A DNA stretch of 64,000 nucleotides from Cichorium intybus (GCA_023525715.1 CM042016.1:77492382-77556381); one strand, 5' to 3'. Shown: positions 12,785 to 24,079, counted from the first letter of the stretch. Program-made: numbers and translations. The notes: generated from the sequence alone by a model not told the origin.

Positions 12785-12796
12785 TGGTATCAGAGC
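12785..12796 (+). promoter_or_regulatory. Primer-binding site of element C
   Basis: TGGTATCAGAGC, complementary to the 3' end of plant initiator tRNA-Met, two bases after the LTR. It fixes the + strand orientation of the element. Confidence 0.9.
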
Positions 12797-13176
12797 CTTT
12801 GTTCATAGGTTGCATGCACTTTAAATCAAAATTAGATGATCAATCTTGTATGCTTGCTATTATTTTTGAAAAATCCATAGGTATATGCTAGATTAATTCC
12901 TAAAATTGCATGTTATGAATTTTGCCTGGTTTAGGACTCTAGAACCTTATTTTTGAAAATATTAAGGGTTTAAGAGGGTTCCTTGCATTTGGCGGCTAGG
13001 GTATTCCCACCCTTGCTTGCCTTGCAAGTTTCCATTGTTGCTTAGTTTCCAAGTTTGCCTTATTACCTAAACTGCAACATGATGAATTTAAGTTACATTT
13101 AATTAATTATAAACAAAGTGTTAATTGAACTAATAAATATCAATTTTAAATTGTTTAAAATTCATCTATATATATG

Positions 13177-13242
<66 letters not shown>

Positions 13243-13797
13243 TTGTATCTATATATATTTATAACTTAAACTAAAATAAAAATATTGGTTAAACCATGAT
13301 TAGGCTCACCCACTTTAAATGTGTTTAATGTTTGAAGGAGGATTCTTATGAATCCAAATGAGGTTGGTTTTTAAATGTCATTTATTGCCTACCACCCTCA
13401 CCGCCTGCCATATTTTCTAAGTGGAGTTACTGAAAGTGTTTGATAGGGAAATGTTTTAAGTTAAAAAGTATTAACTTAAAAGTATTAAAACAAAAGGTCA
13501 TTTTAATTAAAATATAAAAATGTGAATCACATGCTACCCATGAAAAATGCACACTTTCTTAATGATCTGTTGGCGAAGCTGTGTGGGTAACCGGCACGTT
13601 AGTCTAGATTATAGTTGAAGGTGATGTGGCAGTCGCAATTCTCAAGCGTATCTTGAGCCAGGGATCACGCGGTTTTTGCATGGTTGATCCACCATCTGAT
13701 CCATGATCCACGACATCCCTGTCATGGACCGAGATCAGCATAATCGAGATTAACATGCCATTGACCTTAGTCAATGAATCTTAAAGATCTAGGAATT
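12797..13797 (+). other. Leader of element C
   Basis: Non-coding 5' leader between the primer site and the nested element. It includes a (TA)n array at about 13175-13239. It resumes at 21893, after the nested element, and reaches the gag start at 22063. Confidence 0.6.
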
Positions 13798-14176
13798 TTT
13801 AAGTCCCAATATTCTCTATAAACGATATCAATCACACGAATCTTCAATTGGTGTGGAAAACCAATTGAAAACAATCAAGAAAAGAATAAGATGAAGTAGA
13901 AATCGCCAATAATATGATCAAATGCACTTGGATTAATTTTCTTGAATGCTTAGTACAATGATCACACATACAAACTCATCACACGAGTTCAAGAGCTCTC
14001 ACCATGCAATCCTCGGCTGACCAAAAAAACTTGACACGCTAACAATTGAGCTATTTATACTAACTTGGCATTACAAGCCCAATACAAGACTGGCCCAAAC
14101 CCACAACTAAATATACAAGCCCAGAAGATAAACAAAACAATTATTAAAGCATAAACCACCAAAATAGGGCCTAACA
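13798..14176 (-). repeat. 3' LTR of element A
   Basis: 379-bp LTR; on the minus strand it starts TGTTAGGCCC and ends …GGGACTTAAA. The partner LTR ends …GGGACTTACA, so one terminal base has mutated here. A purine-rich tract (minus strand acaaagggggagat, 14177-14190) sits directly upstream, as expected of a polypurine tract. Confidence 0.92.
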
Positions 14177-14208
14177 ATCTCCCCCTTTGTTTATTGCTTT
14201 CCTCTGCC

Positions 14209-14478
14209 TCAGAGACCAAGATCCAGTATGTTCATGGTAGCCCTGCCCCAACCTTCATACCAATAGCCTTTCTCAGCAATCTTTATAGCAACCACCGTGA
14301 ATGATTTAGCCGTCTCTTCCAGGATAGGACTTTCATACACTATCTGTGAACGAGAAAGCTTTTTGATATCGTGCTCACGAAACATTAGCAGATCTTTAGG
14401 CTCGATCAGACAAATCTGATTATCTTTAAGCTTGATCACAGCAGTGTACGATGTCGGATCATAAGCCCAAAACTCCAT
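14209..14478 (-). CDS. Element A ORF, C-terminal fragment of the post-pol coding region
   Basis: 89-residue frame between the coiled-coil ORF and the polypurine tract. I do not recognise a domain. Its position suggests it is the last piece of the same post-pol coding region, now separated by stops. No membrane segment or signal peptide. Confidence 0.45.
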   Translation of the reverse strand: MEFWAYDPTSYTAVIKLKDNQICLIEPKDLLMFREHDIKKLSRSQIVYESPILEETAKSFTVVAIKIAEKGYWYEGWGRATMNILDLGL

Positions 14479-14798
14479 GTTCTGAAGAGAGTGGTCTGGA
14501 AGAGGATTTGTTATAGGAATAGCCTTGAGCTTGTCAGTAGCAGGCCAGAAAACATGCTTGACCCGTCTGCCTTCAGTATCTCTTTATCCATAGAGCTTCC
14601 CAAGGAAAGATTTGGCAGTCTTCATGGTTTCGAAGCCGGTAATAACTTGTTTCTCCAAAAATCAATAAAACATCGTAGCCTTCTGATCCTTTGACAGATT
14701 GAAGAAAGGAGCATTTGATAACTCTGTTAAGTCTACCCTGGTCTAAGATGCAAACTGGTGGGCCTCGTTGTAGTACTCCACATTGCTAGAATTTCTCT

Positions 14799-15548
14799 TT
14801 ACCCACATGTTTTCTTTGCCTCGTCAAAACCCCAACATTTTATTCCTGAACGATCTCCAAATCTGTCAGAGAACCGTTCAGCCAAGTCTGCAACAAAGAC
14901 TGTGGGTTCACCATCGTCCTCAACACGCTGATCTTTATTTACTCGGATAAGAGTATCTCCCCGTTTGGCTCTATAAAGATCTCTTTGACGTTGTTCTTCT
15001 ATCCGATCAGCAGCAGTGTGAGGCCTAGTGGCCAGGTATTCATCAATATTCACGGTTGAGGCAGGAGTGTAGGGTCTTGATCCAGAAGCATTAGCGGCAG
15101 CGTTTCCTCCAGTATTATCACCAAAGAAATCAACACCGAATTTTAGTGACAACCGTTCCCTCACATCAAGAAGTAATGCTGACATGCCTCCCAGGTTTGC
15201 TTCCAGTTGATTGATCTTCAGGACTTTGGCAACATTCTCCTTCTCAACATCTGCTAATCTCACATCAAGATTTCCAATTAACAATTCTTGGTTGCTAATT
15301 TTCAGGTCTTTTGCTGAGGATTGTTGTTCGAGTTCAAAGACTCGATTCTGTAGAGAGACCACATCGACAAATTCTGAGTCGGGCATAATATTATTGCCCT
15401 TGGGTGTGAATGCAGGGGTTAGACCAGAAGACCATCCACCAGCTTGAAATTCCGTGGTTGGAATCACCACATCTTCAACAATTGGTTCACGGATCGTTTC
15501 ACGAATGGGGCTTTGATCATCCACATCCATAGGATTTGAATCAAACAT
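14799..15548 (-). CDS. Element A coiled-coil ORF
   Basis: 249 residues. An acidic, proline-containing N-terminus is followed by a heptad-rich stretch (about residues 60-135, many L/V at a/d positions) consistent with a coiled coil. The C-terminus is rich in charged residues (DRIEEQRQRDLYRAKRGD). It lies downstream of the 'plant transposon protein' ORF and upstream of the 3' LTR, the position where some Sireviruses carry an env-like gene. No signal peptide or transmembrane helix is visible, so an envelope function is not supported. The upstream frame at 15875-16129 (acidic, V/A/E-rich) is probably the same original reading frame, broken. Compare 49027-50400 in element B. Confidence 0.55.
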   Translation of the reverse strand: MFDSNPMDVDDQSPIRETIREPIVEDVVIPTTEFQAGGWSSGLTPAFTPKGNNIMPDSEFVDVVSLQNRVFELEQQSSAKDLKISNQELLIGNLDVRLADVEKENVAKVLKINQLEANLGGMSALLLDVRERLSLKFGVDFFGDNTGGNAAANASGSRPYTPASTVNIDEYLATRPHTAADRIEEQRQRDLYRAKRGDTLIRVNKDQRVEDDGEPTVFVADLAERFSDRFGDRSGIKCWGFDEAKKTCG

Positions 15549-15874
15549 CAGACTGTGGATTTCAGGATATTCTTGGATTGGTTGGTCTCGAACGATGGGG
15601 ATTTGAACAGTAGGGGTTACCGGGCTTGGCTCTGGTTCAGTGGGCGTAGGAATTATGGCTGTAGTATCTTTGGGTGGCTCTGGACGATAAACTCCAGGTC
15701 GTGGATCTAGTCTTCTTCTTTTAAATTGGACTTGGTTGGCAGTCGGGGTCCTCTTGAACTTTTTCTTCTTCAGTTACAGCAGTAGCAAATGTCTTGTTGA
15801 GGAGTAATCAACACAGACTGCTGGGGAACTTCTGTTTCATTTTCAACTTCTTTTTCAATGGGACCAAAAGCATT

Positions 15875-16129
15875 CTAAATCATATCATCAAGCTCCTTTT
15901 GAGAAAGCTCAATAACCTCATCACTTTGACTCTCTTCTTCTTTCTCTTTATCATCAGCAGGAATATCAATTGCTTCTTCAAAACCAAACACCAATTTAGC
16001 TTTTGGAACTACAAGTGCTTCAGCAGTTTCTTTGACAACAGGAGCTGCAGATACATTGGCAGTTTCTTGGGTAGCAGCAACAGTTGTTTCAGCAACAGGT
16101 GCATCAGCAAACCTACCCACCTTTACCAA
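15875..16129 (-). pseudogene. Element A acidic linker fragment of the post-pol ORF
   Basis: 84-residue open frame, low-complexity, rich in A, V, E and K. It lies between the plant-transposon-protein ORF (16304-16876) and the coiled-coil ORF (14799-15548). Probably a linker of a once continuous protein. Confidence 0.4.
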
Positions 16130-16303
16130 CTTCTTTGTTCATGTGTATGAATTCTTTCTGACCTGCTTAATCAACACAAAGGTGTGCGGGCTCATGAGTT
16201 TCAAATCCAGTGTGTTGATAGTCCTTTGAAGCTGTGGGCACTTCTGATTAAAAATCTCTTGAAGGAATCGAGGATACATCAGGAAAATATCCTTTTTCGC
16301 CTT

Positions 16304-16876
16304 TTAAAGGTTGCTCTGAAATTCTTCAAACACGTATTTCGAGTAGTTGTACTCCCAGTCTAAGGCAAGGGAGACAAAGGCAGATGTGGCAACTTTGCTT
16401 ATCTCGTCGGACCCTCCTTTCCTTCCAGATATACATACCACAAAGGTATGAGCGAGGAATCTCCAGAAGGGAGGAAGCATCTTCTTGATGGTGGGTGGAT
16501 AATCTCCTTCATAGCTCAACTCTTCTAATCCAGACTTCACTTTTTCAACTGGGTACTCGATTGGGAACCCAAGCTCATCACCAAACTGTAGAACCTCTCT
16601 AATCACTTGTTCAGAAATGATGACTTCAACTCCTTGCACTTTAGATTTGATTGTCATAGCATCTTCTCCCACCTTGCTAATTGAAGCACCTTTCCAGAAA
16701 GCATCTATCAGGTCAATGCAGATAACTGGATTCACACGAAGTGCGTGAGTGATGCGGCAATTGTTCAGACTGTTGATCATCAATTGAAAATCCTTATTGT
16801 GCGCCTCATGTAGTTCCACCAAATAGCCAGGAATGTTGTGGTGGTCCACGCTTTTCAGATAGTTTGTTGCAGCCAT
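16304..16876 (-). CDS. Element A ORF with 'putative plant transposon protein'-type domain
   Basis: 190 residues starting MAATNYLKSVDHHN. The pattern (…VNPVICIDLIDAFWKGAS…, …VIISEQVIREVLQFGDE…, …IKKMLPPFWRFLAHTFVVCISGRKGGSDEIS…) resembles the plant-specific domain often annotated as 'putative plant transposon protein'. It aligns by eye in layout with the 332-residue ORF at 50343-51341 in element B (…LPDLWRYFFSIFLRCLSGRTSGLDSAS…). Function unknown. The frame ends near residue 190, where the element B homologue continues, so it is probably truncated by mutation. Its retention in an element without pol is notable. Confidence 0.6.
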   Translation of the reverse strand: MAATNYLKSVDHHNIPGYLVELHEAHNKDFQLMINSLNNCRITHALRVNPVICIDLIDAFWKGASISKVGEDAMTIKSKVQGVEVIISEQVIREVLQFGDELGFPIEYPVEKVKSGLEELSYEGDYPPTIKKMLPPFWRFLAHTFVVCISGRKGGSDEISKVATSAFVSLALDWEYNYSKYVFEEFQSNL

Positions 16877-17119
16877 TTAATCTGCACTAAACTGGCTAAG
16901 TGAGAAAATGTTTCATACAATTTAAGAATTTTGACTCACAACGTTGCATGAATCAAATTACAAAAATTAATGAGAAAAAAATGTATTTTAAGTTGAGGTT
17001 TTAATTCCACTTAAACTCAATTAAATTTTTAATTCATTAATTCCGATTCAAACCACACACGTGATCCACAATGGTCCAAAATAATTCATGACAAAGTCCA
17101 GTGGGCTGGAATGGCCTAA

Positions 17120-17410
17120 AAAAAGGAGTAATTCAGTCCAAATTGTGGTTAATCGGTCTGATTGAGGAGTAGTTCGGTGCGCATATGAGTTGTTCGGTCT
17201 AATCGATGATTGTTCGGTGCATGTCGGGTCAAGTCGCATTAAACTGGGTTGAAGACGGGTCGGATAAAAGTTGTTCGATCCGAAATGGGTTGATCGGTCG
17301 ACATAGGTCGGGTCGCGAGGGTTTTTCGGTTCGACTCGGATCCGTTCGACAATCCGAACCGCTGATGACGTAAGCAAAGGGCGAGAAACCCTTTGCACAG
17401 AACCGAACCA
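17120..17410 (-). repeat. Motif cluster TTCGGT/ACCGAA in element A, 3' side
   Basis: At least six TTCGGT or ACCGAA occurrences in under 300 bp upstream of the plant-transposon-protein ORF, in both orientations, for example gttcggtctaatc and ttcggttcgactcgg. The same short motif is enriched in the 5' leader of the element (20990-21320). Confidence 0.6.
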
Positions 17411-19423
17411 CGAAAAAAAAAACACCCGATAAACCTGCAAAAACACAAAAATCAATTGAACAAATGTAAAATCGAAGTCATTCGAACCTAAAACCACCTT
17501 TGATCGGAGCAAACTCAAAGAGGTCGAGAGAGACAAAAGGAGTTACGGTGAAGATTCGCGAGAGAGATAGAGATGACGAGGAGACGATTAGGGTTTGAAG
17601 AGGAGAAGAGGCGGGGGTGTGAGGAGTTTAAATACCACGAACAACCAAGTGGCCCATGGGTTGCTCGGCCCACAATCCACCGAACAACATTTTTCTGCAC
17701 AAAGTGAGAATCGGCCCAAGGAGAAATTTTAATTTCAACAATTTCGCGACAATAAAATAAAATAAGAAATAAAATAAATAGAATAGCAAAAATAAAGGTA
17801 AAATTTAATTTAAAACGGAAATAGCTAAAATAAAATAAACAAAAATTACGAACACACTCAAATATATTTTTGCAATTTTCACAATTTCTAAGTTTTTATT
17901 TGATTTTCAATCGTTTTTAATTTTTTTTTGATTTTCAAACGTTTTTAAATTTTATTTGATTTTCAATCGTTTTTAAATTTTTATTTGATTTTCACACTTT
18001 GATTGGAGCAAAACTCAATCGTTGAGCACCGAACATTTTAAATTTTTATTTGATTTTCACACTTTCTCCCCCTAAATCAAAGATTTACGGAAATATTTGA
18101 TTTTCTAATATGCAAGTAAAAATTTGAATTGATTTTGACAACTGTACTGACAACGATCAGTTCCATGTTCGGTTGATATTTTTCAGAATAGGCTTACGTT
18201 TTTCGTTGCGAATAAAACGCACACCGTTGCATTAAAAACAATCTTAATTAAAACGACTGTATGTAAAAATTTAGAATTTATAGAAGGAAATAAACAATTA
18301 TTGTGTCAAGAAAATCGTCAACCCGGAAATTTATCTTAAAACACGTTTCAATTTTGAAACGGCTTCCTGTTTCTTCACTTTGAGTAAAAGCCTGTATCTC
18401 AAGAATCTATCTCTCAAAAATGATTTCCATAACATACACAGGTTATCTCCCCTTTCTAATCGAGAAATCATTTGGCTAACTGACTCTTTTCCCTAAGTCT
18501 ATGTTCCTTTTTAGTCAAAACTCTTACATGTTTTCCTTACTCTTTTGCCTTGTGCAACATTGGCATCTTTAAAGAAGTTTTGCTTCTTTTGTGCATCATT
18601 GACATCTTTTCGAAGAGTTCTTATACAAATTAACTTGATGCTCCTTAGGCTTTAAACATGAGAGCTCATTGGCCTCTTTTAGGGTCTCTAGATGGGCTGA
18701 TTTTGTGCCTCTTGCAACTTAAACCTAATGACCCTTTTCACATGTGGGTGCATTGGCCTCTTTTAGCCTAACCACACACTACTTTAGTGTGGGTTGTGAC
18801 AATTGGACACACTCAACAGACCAAAATAGTATACTAAAGAATTCTCTCAGACCCATACCATTGGAAAAGCCAAGATAGATAAACCATGTATGTAGAGGAA
18901 ATTAATTAGACACCAATTCTCAGAAAATACACTTTCACAACAGCTTGAAGTTTAATGAACTTAGGTTCATGGTGACAGCACATAAACCAGATAGACGACC
19001 ACAATAAGCATTTATAGTCCTTAGATAAATACTGAACCTCCTATACATTACTTCAATTCCAATTATTCATTTTGCAACGAATATGAATTCCATTTGACTT
19101 GAAAAACAGCTATATTTATCTACATGGATACCATTTCCAAACAGGAACATATTAACATTCAGGACAAGATTGGACAATTAATAGGTACAGTCAGTTTTGA
19201 TTTTCTAAATTTTTTACATATATAAGAACATAAATGGAAATATTTTTGGATTTTAATTTTCTGAAAGGAAAGATGTGAAAATTATAAAAAATTATTTTTG
19301 TATTTTTACTTTTTTTTAATTTTTTTGTTTGTTTTTATGAAAATTACTCTCCCCCTAAAATTATGCACAGAGGGAGACAAAATAAAGTAACAAAAAATTT
19401 GTCACGAAACAGAAATCAAAACA
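17411..19423 (-). other. Element A non-coding interior where pol is expected
   Basis: No protease, integrase, reverse transcriptase or RNase H motif can be found here, although this is where they would lie between gag and the post-pol ORFs. About five degenerate copies of a 30-bp unit (tttttatttgattttcaatcg) occupy 17885-18060. Also present are pyrimidine-rich stretches and repeated 'cattggcctctttta'. Confidence 0.6.
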
Positions 19424-19839
19424 TCATTGAGCACAACAGTTTAGAATCAGAGATAGAATTGGAGTGATCAAACCGAAATTCTGCAATTGAAGAGACTTGA
19501 TGAGTTTCCATTTGAAGATTTGCAATTTCTTTTTCATGATGGACACATATTCTTTATAAAAATTTGAATTGCTCACAGAAGAATAGGTCTCCCATTGTGT
19601 GCATGAAGCAGCCATTACCAACAAACTTGGGTTTGATGATATGCCTCCATGGCTACTTCTGCACACAATGCATAATTAGTTCCTTTTGGGAACCCAATCC
19701 ATCTTGTAACTGGGTTTGCCACTGCCGTCTGAGTGTAACACTTGCTCCCATACCATATCCTGTTTGTCAAGAATAGAATTTGAAGAATTAACATAATAGA
19801 TTGAGGGTTTAGAAGTACCTTTGGGTATCCATTAGGAGT

Positions 19840-20668
19840 TTATTCTTGATTTTTCTTTGATTGACCGGTTGGATGTTCTAGAGTGTGTCTTGGGAGTTGG
19901 TTTGCCTTTTGCTTTAGATTTGTATTGCTAGTGTGCACTGAATCTGGATCCTTGAGAGGATGTTGAGTTTCTAGAATTTTCTTTTCTGTTCCATTGTGCT
20001 TGTCTTCTTGCCTTGGCAACATTCCAGTCACCATCTCTTGAGTGAGATCTAGAGAAATTTCTCTTGACAAATCTCCCTCTTTGCATCTTTCTGAAGCTTT
20101 GAGCATTTTGATGACAGTTTCTGGCAATGTGCCCAGGAGTGCCACAGTTGTAGCATGTTGGTCGTTTATGAACACTACGATGTGAACTATAGCCTGATCC
20201 AGAGGTTGATGGCTTTTGAGAGTGTGCACAGCTGCATGCATTCATTGTTGCATGTTTGATAGGTTTCTTTGACTAGTGCTTATCAGAGGACAGATCATTT
20301 AAATTTCTGATAGCATCATCATTTCTTGTTGAATAGTCAGCAGATGTGGTATCTGAAGAGTTTTCAGTTCCTGCACACTCAATGAATTCATTAGAAATTT
20401 CTAGTACATCCTTCTCAACTTGGCTAGCCTTTTCAGGGACAAAAATGTCATTTAAATCGAGGGGTGGAGTACAATTATAATTAAATGGGGGTGGAACACT
20501 TTTGTACCCAAGACCCTGACTTTCATCCCATTTGAGTTGAGACTCTATCATTGACTCAACTATCGTGCTTGACCCTTCAAATTTTTTGAAAACGCACTCC
20601 TTATCTTGAGCTTTGGCTTTCAAAGAGTCACGCTCGACAGTTAGTTTGACAATGTCTTCGTTAGCCAA
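19840..20668 (-). pseudogene. Element A gag relic with CCHC zinc knuckle
   Basis: The upstream frame (20668-20273, 131 residues) is acidic and resembles the C-terminal spacer of Sirevirus Gag. The next frame (20245-19928, 105 residues) contains a retroviral-type zinc knuckle CYNCGTPGHIARNC (CX2CX4HX4C), the nucleic-acid-binding motif of Gag. A stop and frameshift separate the two. The N-terminal capsid-like part of Gag is not recognisable upstream. Remnants continue to about 19424. Confidence 0.7.
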
Positions 20669-20989
20669 TTTGAGAAGATAATTTTTTGTACTATAATCAT
20701 CCTGTAAGACTTTGAAGTCATTTATTTTTGCCTCGAGTTTTTCTTGTAAAGGTTTGATTTTTTAAAATTATAATTCAAATTTTCAAGTTCGAAAATTTCC
20801 CTTACAAGGTTTTTCATTGGTTTTGCGATAATTTTTAATTTTTGTTTCGAATTCCAAGCAACACGAATTTTTACACTATTCTTTTGTTTCGTTGGTCATT
20901 TTGCGACTAAAACAAAAATTAAAATTCAAATATTAATTTTAAATATAAATGAGGAGTTAGTCGAAGAACCAATTATTTGACCAAAAGTT

Positions 20990-21320
20990 TTGTCTGCGTT
21001 GACCGGGCAATACTTAAGTTGACCGAACAACTAAATGTTGACCAATTTGACCGAGTAACCCGGTTGATCGGTGAGAAGGGCTAAAAAATTGATGGTTCGG
21101 TTGATAAGAGACCGAAGAACCTCAATGAAACCGAGTAACTTGGTCTGCTGACTAAAGTTTGACCGAGCAATAGTCTTTGATTTCAGTTTGACCGAGGAAC
21201 ACCTTTTGACCTAAGGTTGACCGAGCAACCTTTTGTGCCGTCGAATAACCCTTTAAAGAGCAACGAGAAACTTTTAAATGCAGCCGAAAAACCTTTTAAA
21301 ATGAACCGAGCAACCTCCAA
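20990..21320 (-). repeat. ACCGA(A/G)NAAC motif array in the 5' leader of element A
   Basis: Eight copies of ACCGA(A/G)NAA(C/T) within about 300 bp, commonly preceded by TTG (ttgaccgagcaac), spaced about 25-45 bp apart. Weaker variants and two inverted copies (gttgatcggt, ggttcggttg) also occur. It lies between the primer site and gag, which is not expected to be coding. Confidence 0.75.
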
Positions 21321-21496
21321 ATTCGTGAATTTCCTTAAATTGCGAGATTTGATATGATTATTCCAAAATTAAATCCCGATGAACACGAATAACAAAATAT
21401 GAACTCGATGAACAGTAATATGCGATCAATACACCAAAAATGAATCATTTTCTCGAAAAATGATTGATATCAAAACAATAAAAATTGTTTTCTCGC

Positions 21497-21507
21497 TCTG
21501 ATACCAA
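21497..21507 (-). promoter_or_regulatory. Primer-binding site of element A
   Basis: Minus strand TTGGTATCAGAGC directly after the 5' LTR, complementary to initiator tRNA-Met. It establishes the minus orientation. Confidence 0.9.
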
Positions 21508-21508
21508 C

Positions 21509-21887
21509 TGTAAGTCCCAATATTCTCTATAAACGATATCAATCACACGAATATTCAATTGGTGCGGAAAACCAATTGAAAACAATCAAGAAAAGAATAA
21601 GATGAAGTAGAAATCGCCAATAATATGATCAAATGCACTTGGATTAATTTGCATGAATGCTTAGTACAATGATCACACATACAAACTCATCACACGAGTT
21701 CAAGAGCTCTCACCATGCAATCCTCGGCTGACCAAAAAAACTTGACACACTAACAATTGAGCTATTTATACTAACTTGGCATTACAAGCCCAATACAAGA
21801 CTGGCCCAAACCCACAACTAACTATACAAGCCCAAAAGATAAACAAAACAATTATTAAAGCATAAACCACCTAAATAGGGCCCAACA
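21509..21887 (-). repeat. 5' LTR of element A
   Basis: 379-bp LTR, minus strand TGTTGGGCCC…GGGACTTACA, flanked on the right by the TSD GAATT (21888-21892). Confidence 0.93.
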
Positions 21888-22062
21888 GAATTTCATAGTG
21901 AATGAAATTGATAAATAGTTTATCTACCTTAATAACCATTATGTTGTGATTACATCATCCCTCTTCACATCATAAGTGGAAGATTCTAGATCCTAGCCTC
22001 ATTAAATAACATTTAGGTAATTATAAGGATTAAAACAAACTAACTAAAATTCCGGTTTATAG

Positions 22063-23797
22063 ATGTTTGAAGCAAGTGTCAACTCATACTTTCCTTCTCA
22101 TTCTCTACCTTATCCACCATCACCCCTCTCAGACTGCTTAAAGAAATACATCCTTGATATGGACAAGGTTAATGGTCTGAATTACTTGGATTGGCTTCGA
22201 ACCTAGAGAATAGTTCTCAGACTCGAGGGAAAGTTGTATATCATAGAGAAACCTTTTCCTGAACCACCTCTAGATAGCGCTACAAAAGAAGTACATGACT
22301 ATCTTATTGATGAATCTGAAAATTCGTTACCTTATGTTGTTGACAATGGACACTCAGATCCGAAAGGACTTAGAGTTTTAGTCCATTTGACATAGTTAAT
22401 TACCTTATGCTGTTGATAATGGACCTTGAGATCCAAAAGGACTTAGAATCCCTTAGTCCATTTGACATAGTTAATATGCTTGAAGGAGTGTTCCAAAAGT
22501 AGGTTAGGCAAGAACAAAGCAAATTCATGAAAGAACTTGTAGAGTGCAAACTAGAAGAGAGCAGTAGTTGTTGGGATTCAAACAGATTAACAGAATAATC
22601 ATGCAGCGGTAGACAAAACAAAATCAAATCCCATAAAATAAGGAGATTATCAAACAGGTATCATCAAGTCTATAATCAGGATCATATGTTCTAAGCAATT
22701 GCATCAACAACAAGATGAATTATGAATTCATACCTTTGTTTGGATGTAAGGATCTAATCCAGAATCCCTCTAATTATGCACACCCAAGAACACCAGAAGA
22801 AGAAGAAGTAGACAAAACATCTTCCTTGCTTGAAGAAATCGATCCAAAACCCTTAGAAAGGGTTATGGATTTCGACAAAGAGAAGAAGGAAGGGAGAAGG
22901 AGAGGTGGGAACACCTCTTGGAGGGATTGTGATGCCTTAGGGTTTGATCCCAAGGCCCTTATTTATACTGGAAGGCTCCTAGGGTTCCAAACTTAAGGAG
23001 CTTTCTGGCGGCCGCACCTCCTGGACTTGTTTCTATTAATTAAACCTTTAATTAATTACAATTCAATCCTTCTAATTAATTTCTTTAAATTAATTCCAAA
23101 TTAATTTATCAATTAATTTCTGATTAATTTATTTCTTAATAAATTAATAAACTAATCATTCCTCTGTATTTTCTGCTACTGTTTGTTTTTACTGGGTCGT
23201 GAGGGAAACCCAAAAGGACCCTGCTATTATTAAAAATATCACTACAAGTTAATGACCTTGGACACTATTTCCAACAGTAGTGTCAGTGCTCATATCCTCG
23301 AGATTGAAGGATACCTTGACAAACTAGGAAGACTTGGCTTTCCTGTCAGTCGGGAGTTAAGTACCAGCATTATCCTGAACTCGCTGACAAGCTCGTATGA
23401 TATGTTCATCCAGATATACAATACAGGAAATATGGAAAAGTCCATAATGGAGGTGCATGAGATGTTGACAAATTATGTGTATTACATAAGAATGCATGGT
23501 TCTTCTAGTATGACTACTCCCGAGATGGCTCCCGAGGAAAGAGATATCAAGAAGAAAAGGGTCAGGGTAACCGGTAGGCCAGTTTTGAGATGTCTCAAGC
23601 TGGGAATTCTCAGGATGAGATATGACTCAACCAAAGGCAAGAAGATTGGAAGATACTCAAAGGCCAAAAGGTTTGGCAACTCAGATATATCTAAAAACTC
23701 CATAATATATCAACTTTTGATTATTAATTCCTTGATACGGGATGTGTTGCTCACATTTGCGTTGTATGTAAGAACTAAGTGGAATGCAGGAAGCTGA
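22063..23797 (+). pseudogene. Element C gag relic, split by a solo LTR
   Basis: An ATG at 22063 opens a Copia Gag-like frame. It runs through a 'LDMDKVNGLNYLDWLR' block, typical of the UBN2/gag start of plant Copia elements, and then meets a stop. After the solo LTR (22569-23276) the same gag continues: 'SAHILEIEGYLDKLGRLGFPVS', 'IILNSLTSSYDMFI', 'SIMEVHEMLTNY'. The reading frame runs across the TSD when the LTR is ignored. A partly duplicated block lies at 22325-22470. Several stops; non-functional. Confidence 0.8.
22569..23276 (-). mobile_element. Solo LTR of element C's own family, 5-bp TSD
   Basis: 708-bp LTR, TGTTGG…CCAACA, flanked by the TSD GTAGT (22564-22568 and 23277-23281). Its reverse complement matches the LTR at 12101 along its length. 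Solo LTRs arise by recombination between the two LTRs of a full element. Confidence 0.92.
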
Positions 23798-24079
23798 AGC
23801 ATAGGAGCTTATTCTGATCATGAGAGACAAAAGCACTGTTGTAGGGATTGCAAGCTCATGCGTTTTATTGGTGTTTAATTAGATTATTCGGTTTTGTTAC
23901 TCACTAGACATGACATATGACATTTTCATATTATGCATTGTTGAGGATGTTTATTTCGTTTTAATGAAAATAGTGGCAATTTTCTTTTATAAAACATGGT
24001 TGTTTTACTTAAAATTTTATCCTTACAATGGCTTGTATATGAATGTGTTGGTTGCATAAGTAGTAGTAATAAATGTTGA

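Larger units (their letters stand above)
13798..21887 (-). mobile_element. Element A: pol-less Sirevirus-like Copia retrotransposon, complete ends
   Basis: Two direct 379-bp LTRs (13798-14176 and 21509-21887) enclose a minus-strand element of 8.09 kb. It is flanked by the 5-bp TSD GAATT (13793-13797, 21888-21892). The 5' LTR is the right-hand one, next to a primer site; a purine-rich tract lies just before the 3' LTR. By eye the LTRs differ at about 10 positions (about 2.6%). A gag-like zinc-knuckle region is present at 19.8-20.7 kb, and 'putative plant transposon protein' and coiled-coil ORFs at 14.2-16.9 kb. Protease, integrase, reverse transcriptase and RNase H are absent. It must have moved using enzymes from another copy. 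It is inserted in the leader of element C. Confidence 0.9.

Noticed and set aside
17048..17536. 162-residue frame in element A
   Set aside because: Overlaps a motif-rich non-coding region, no domain, several competing frames.
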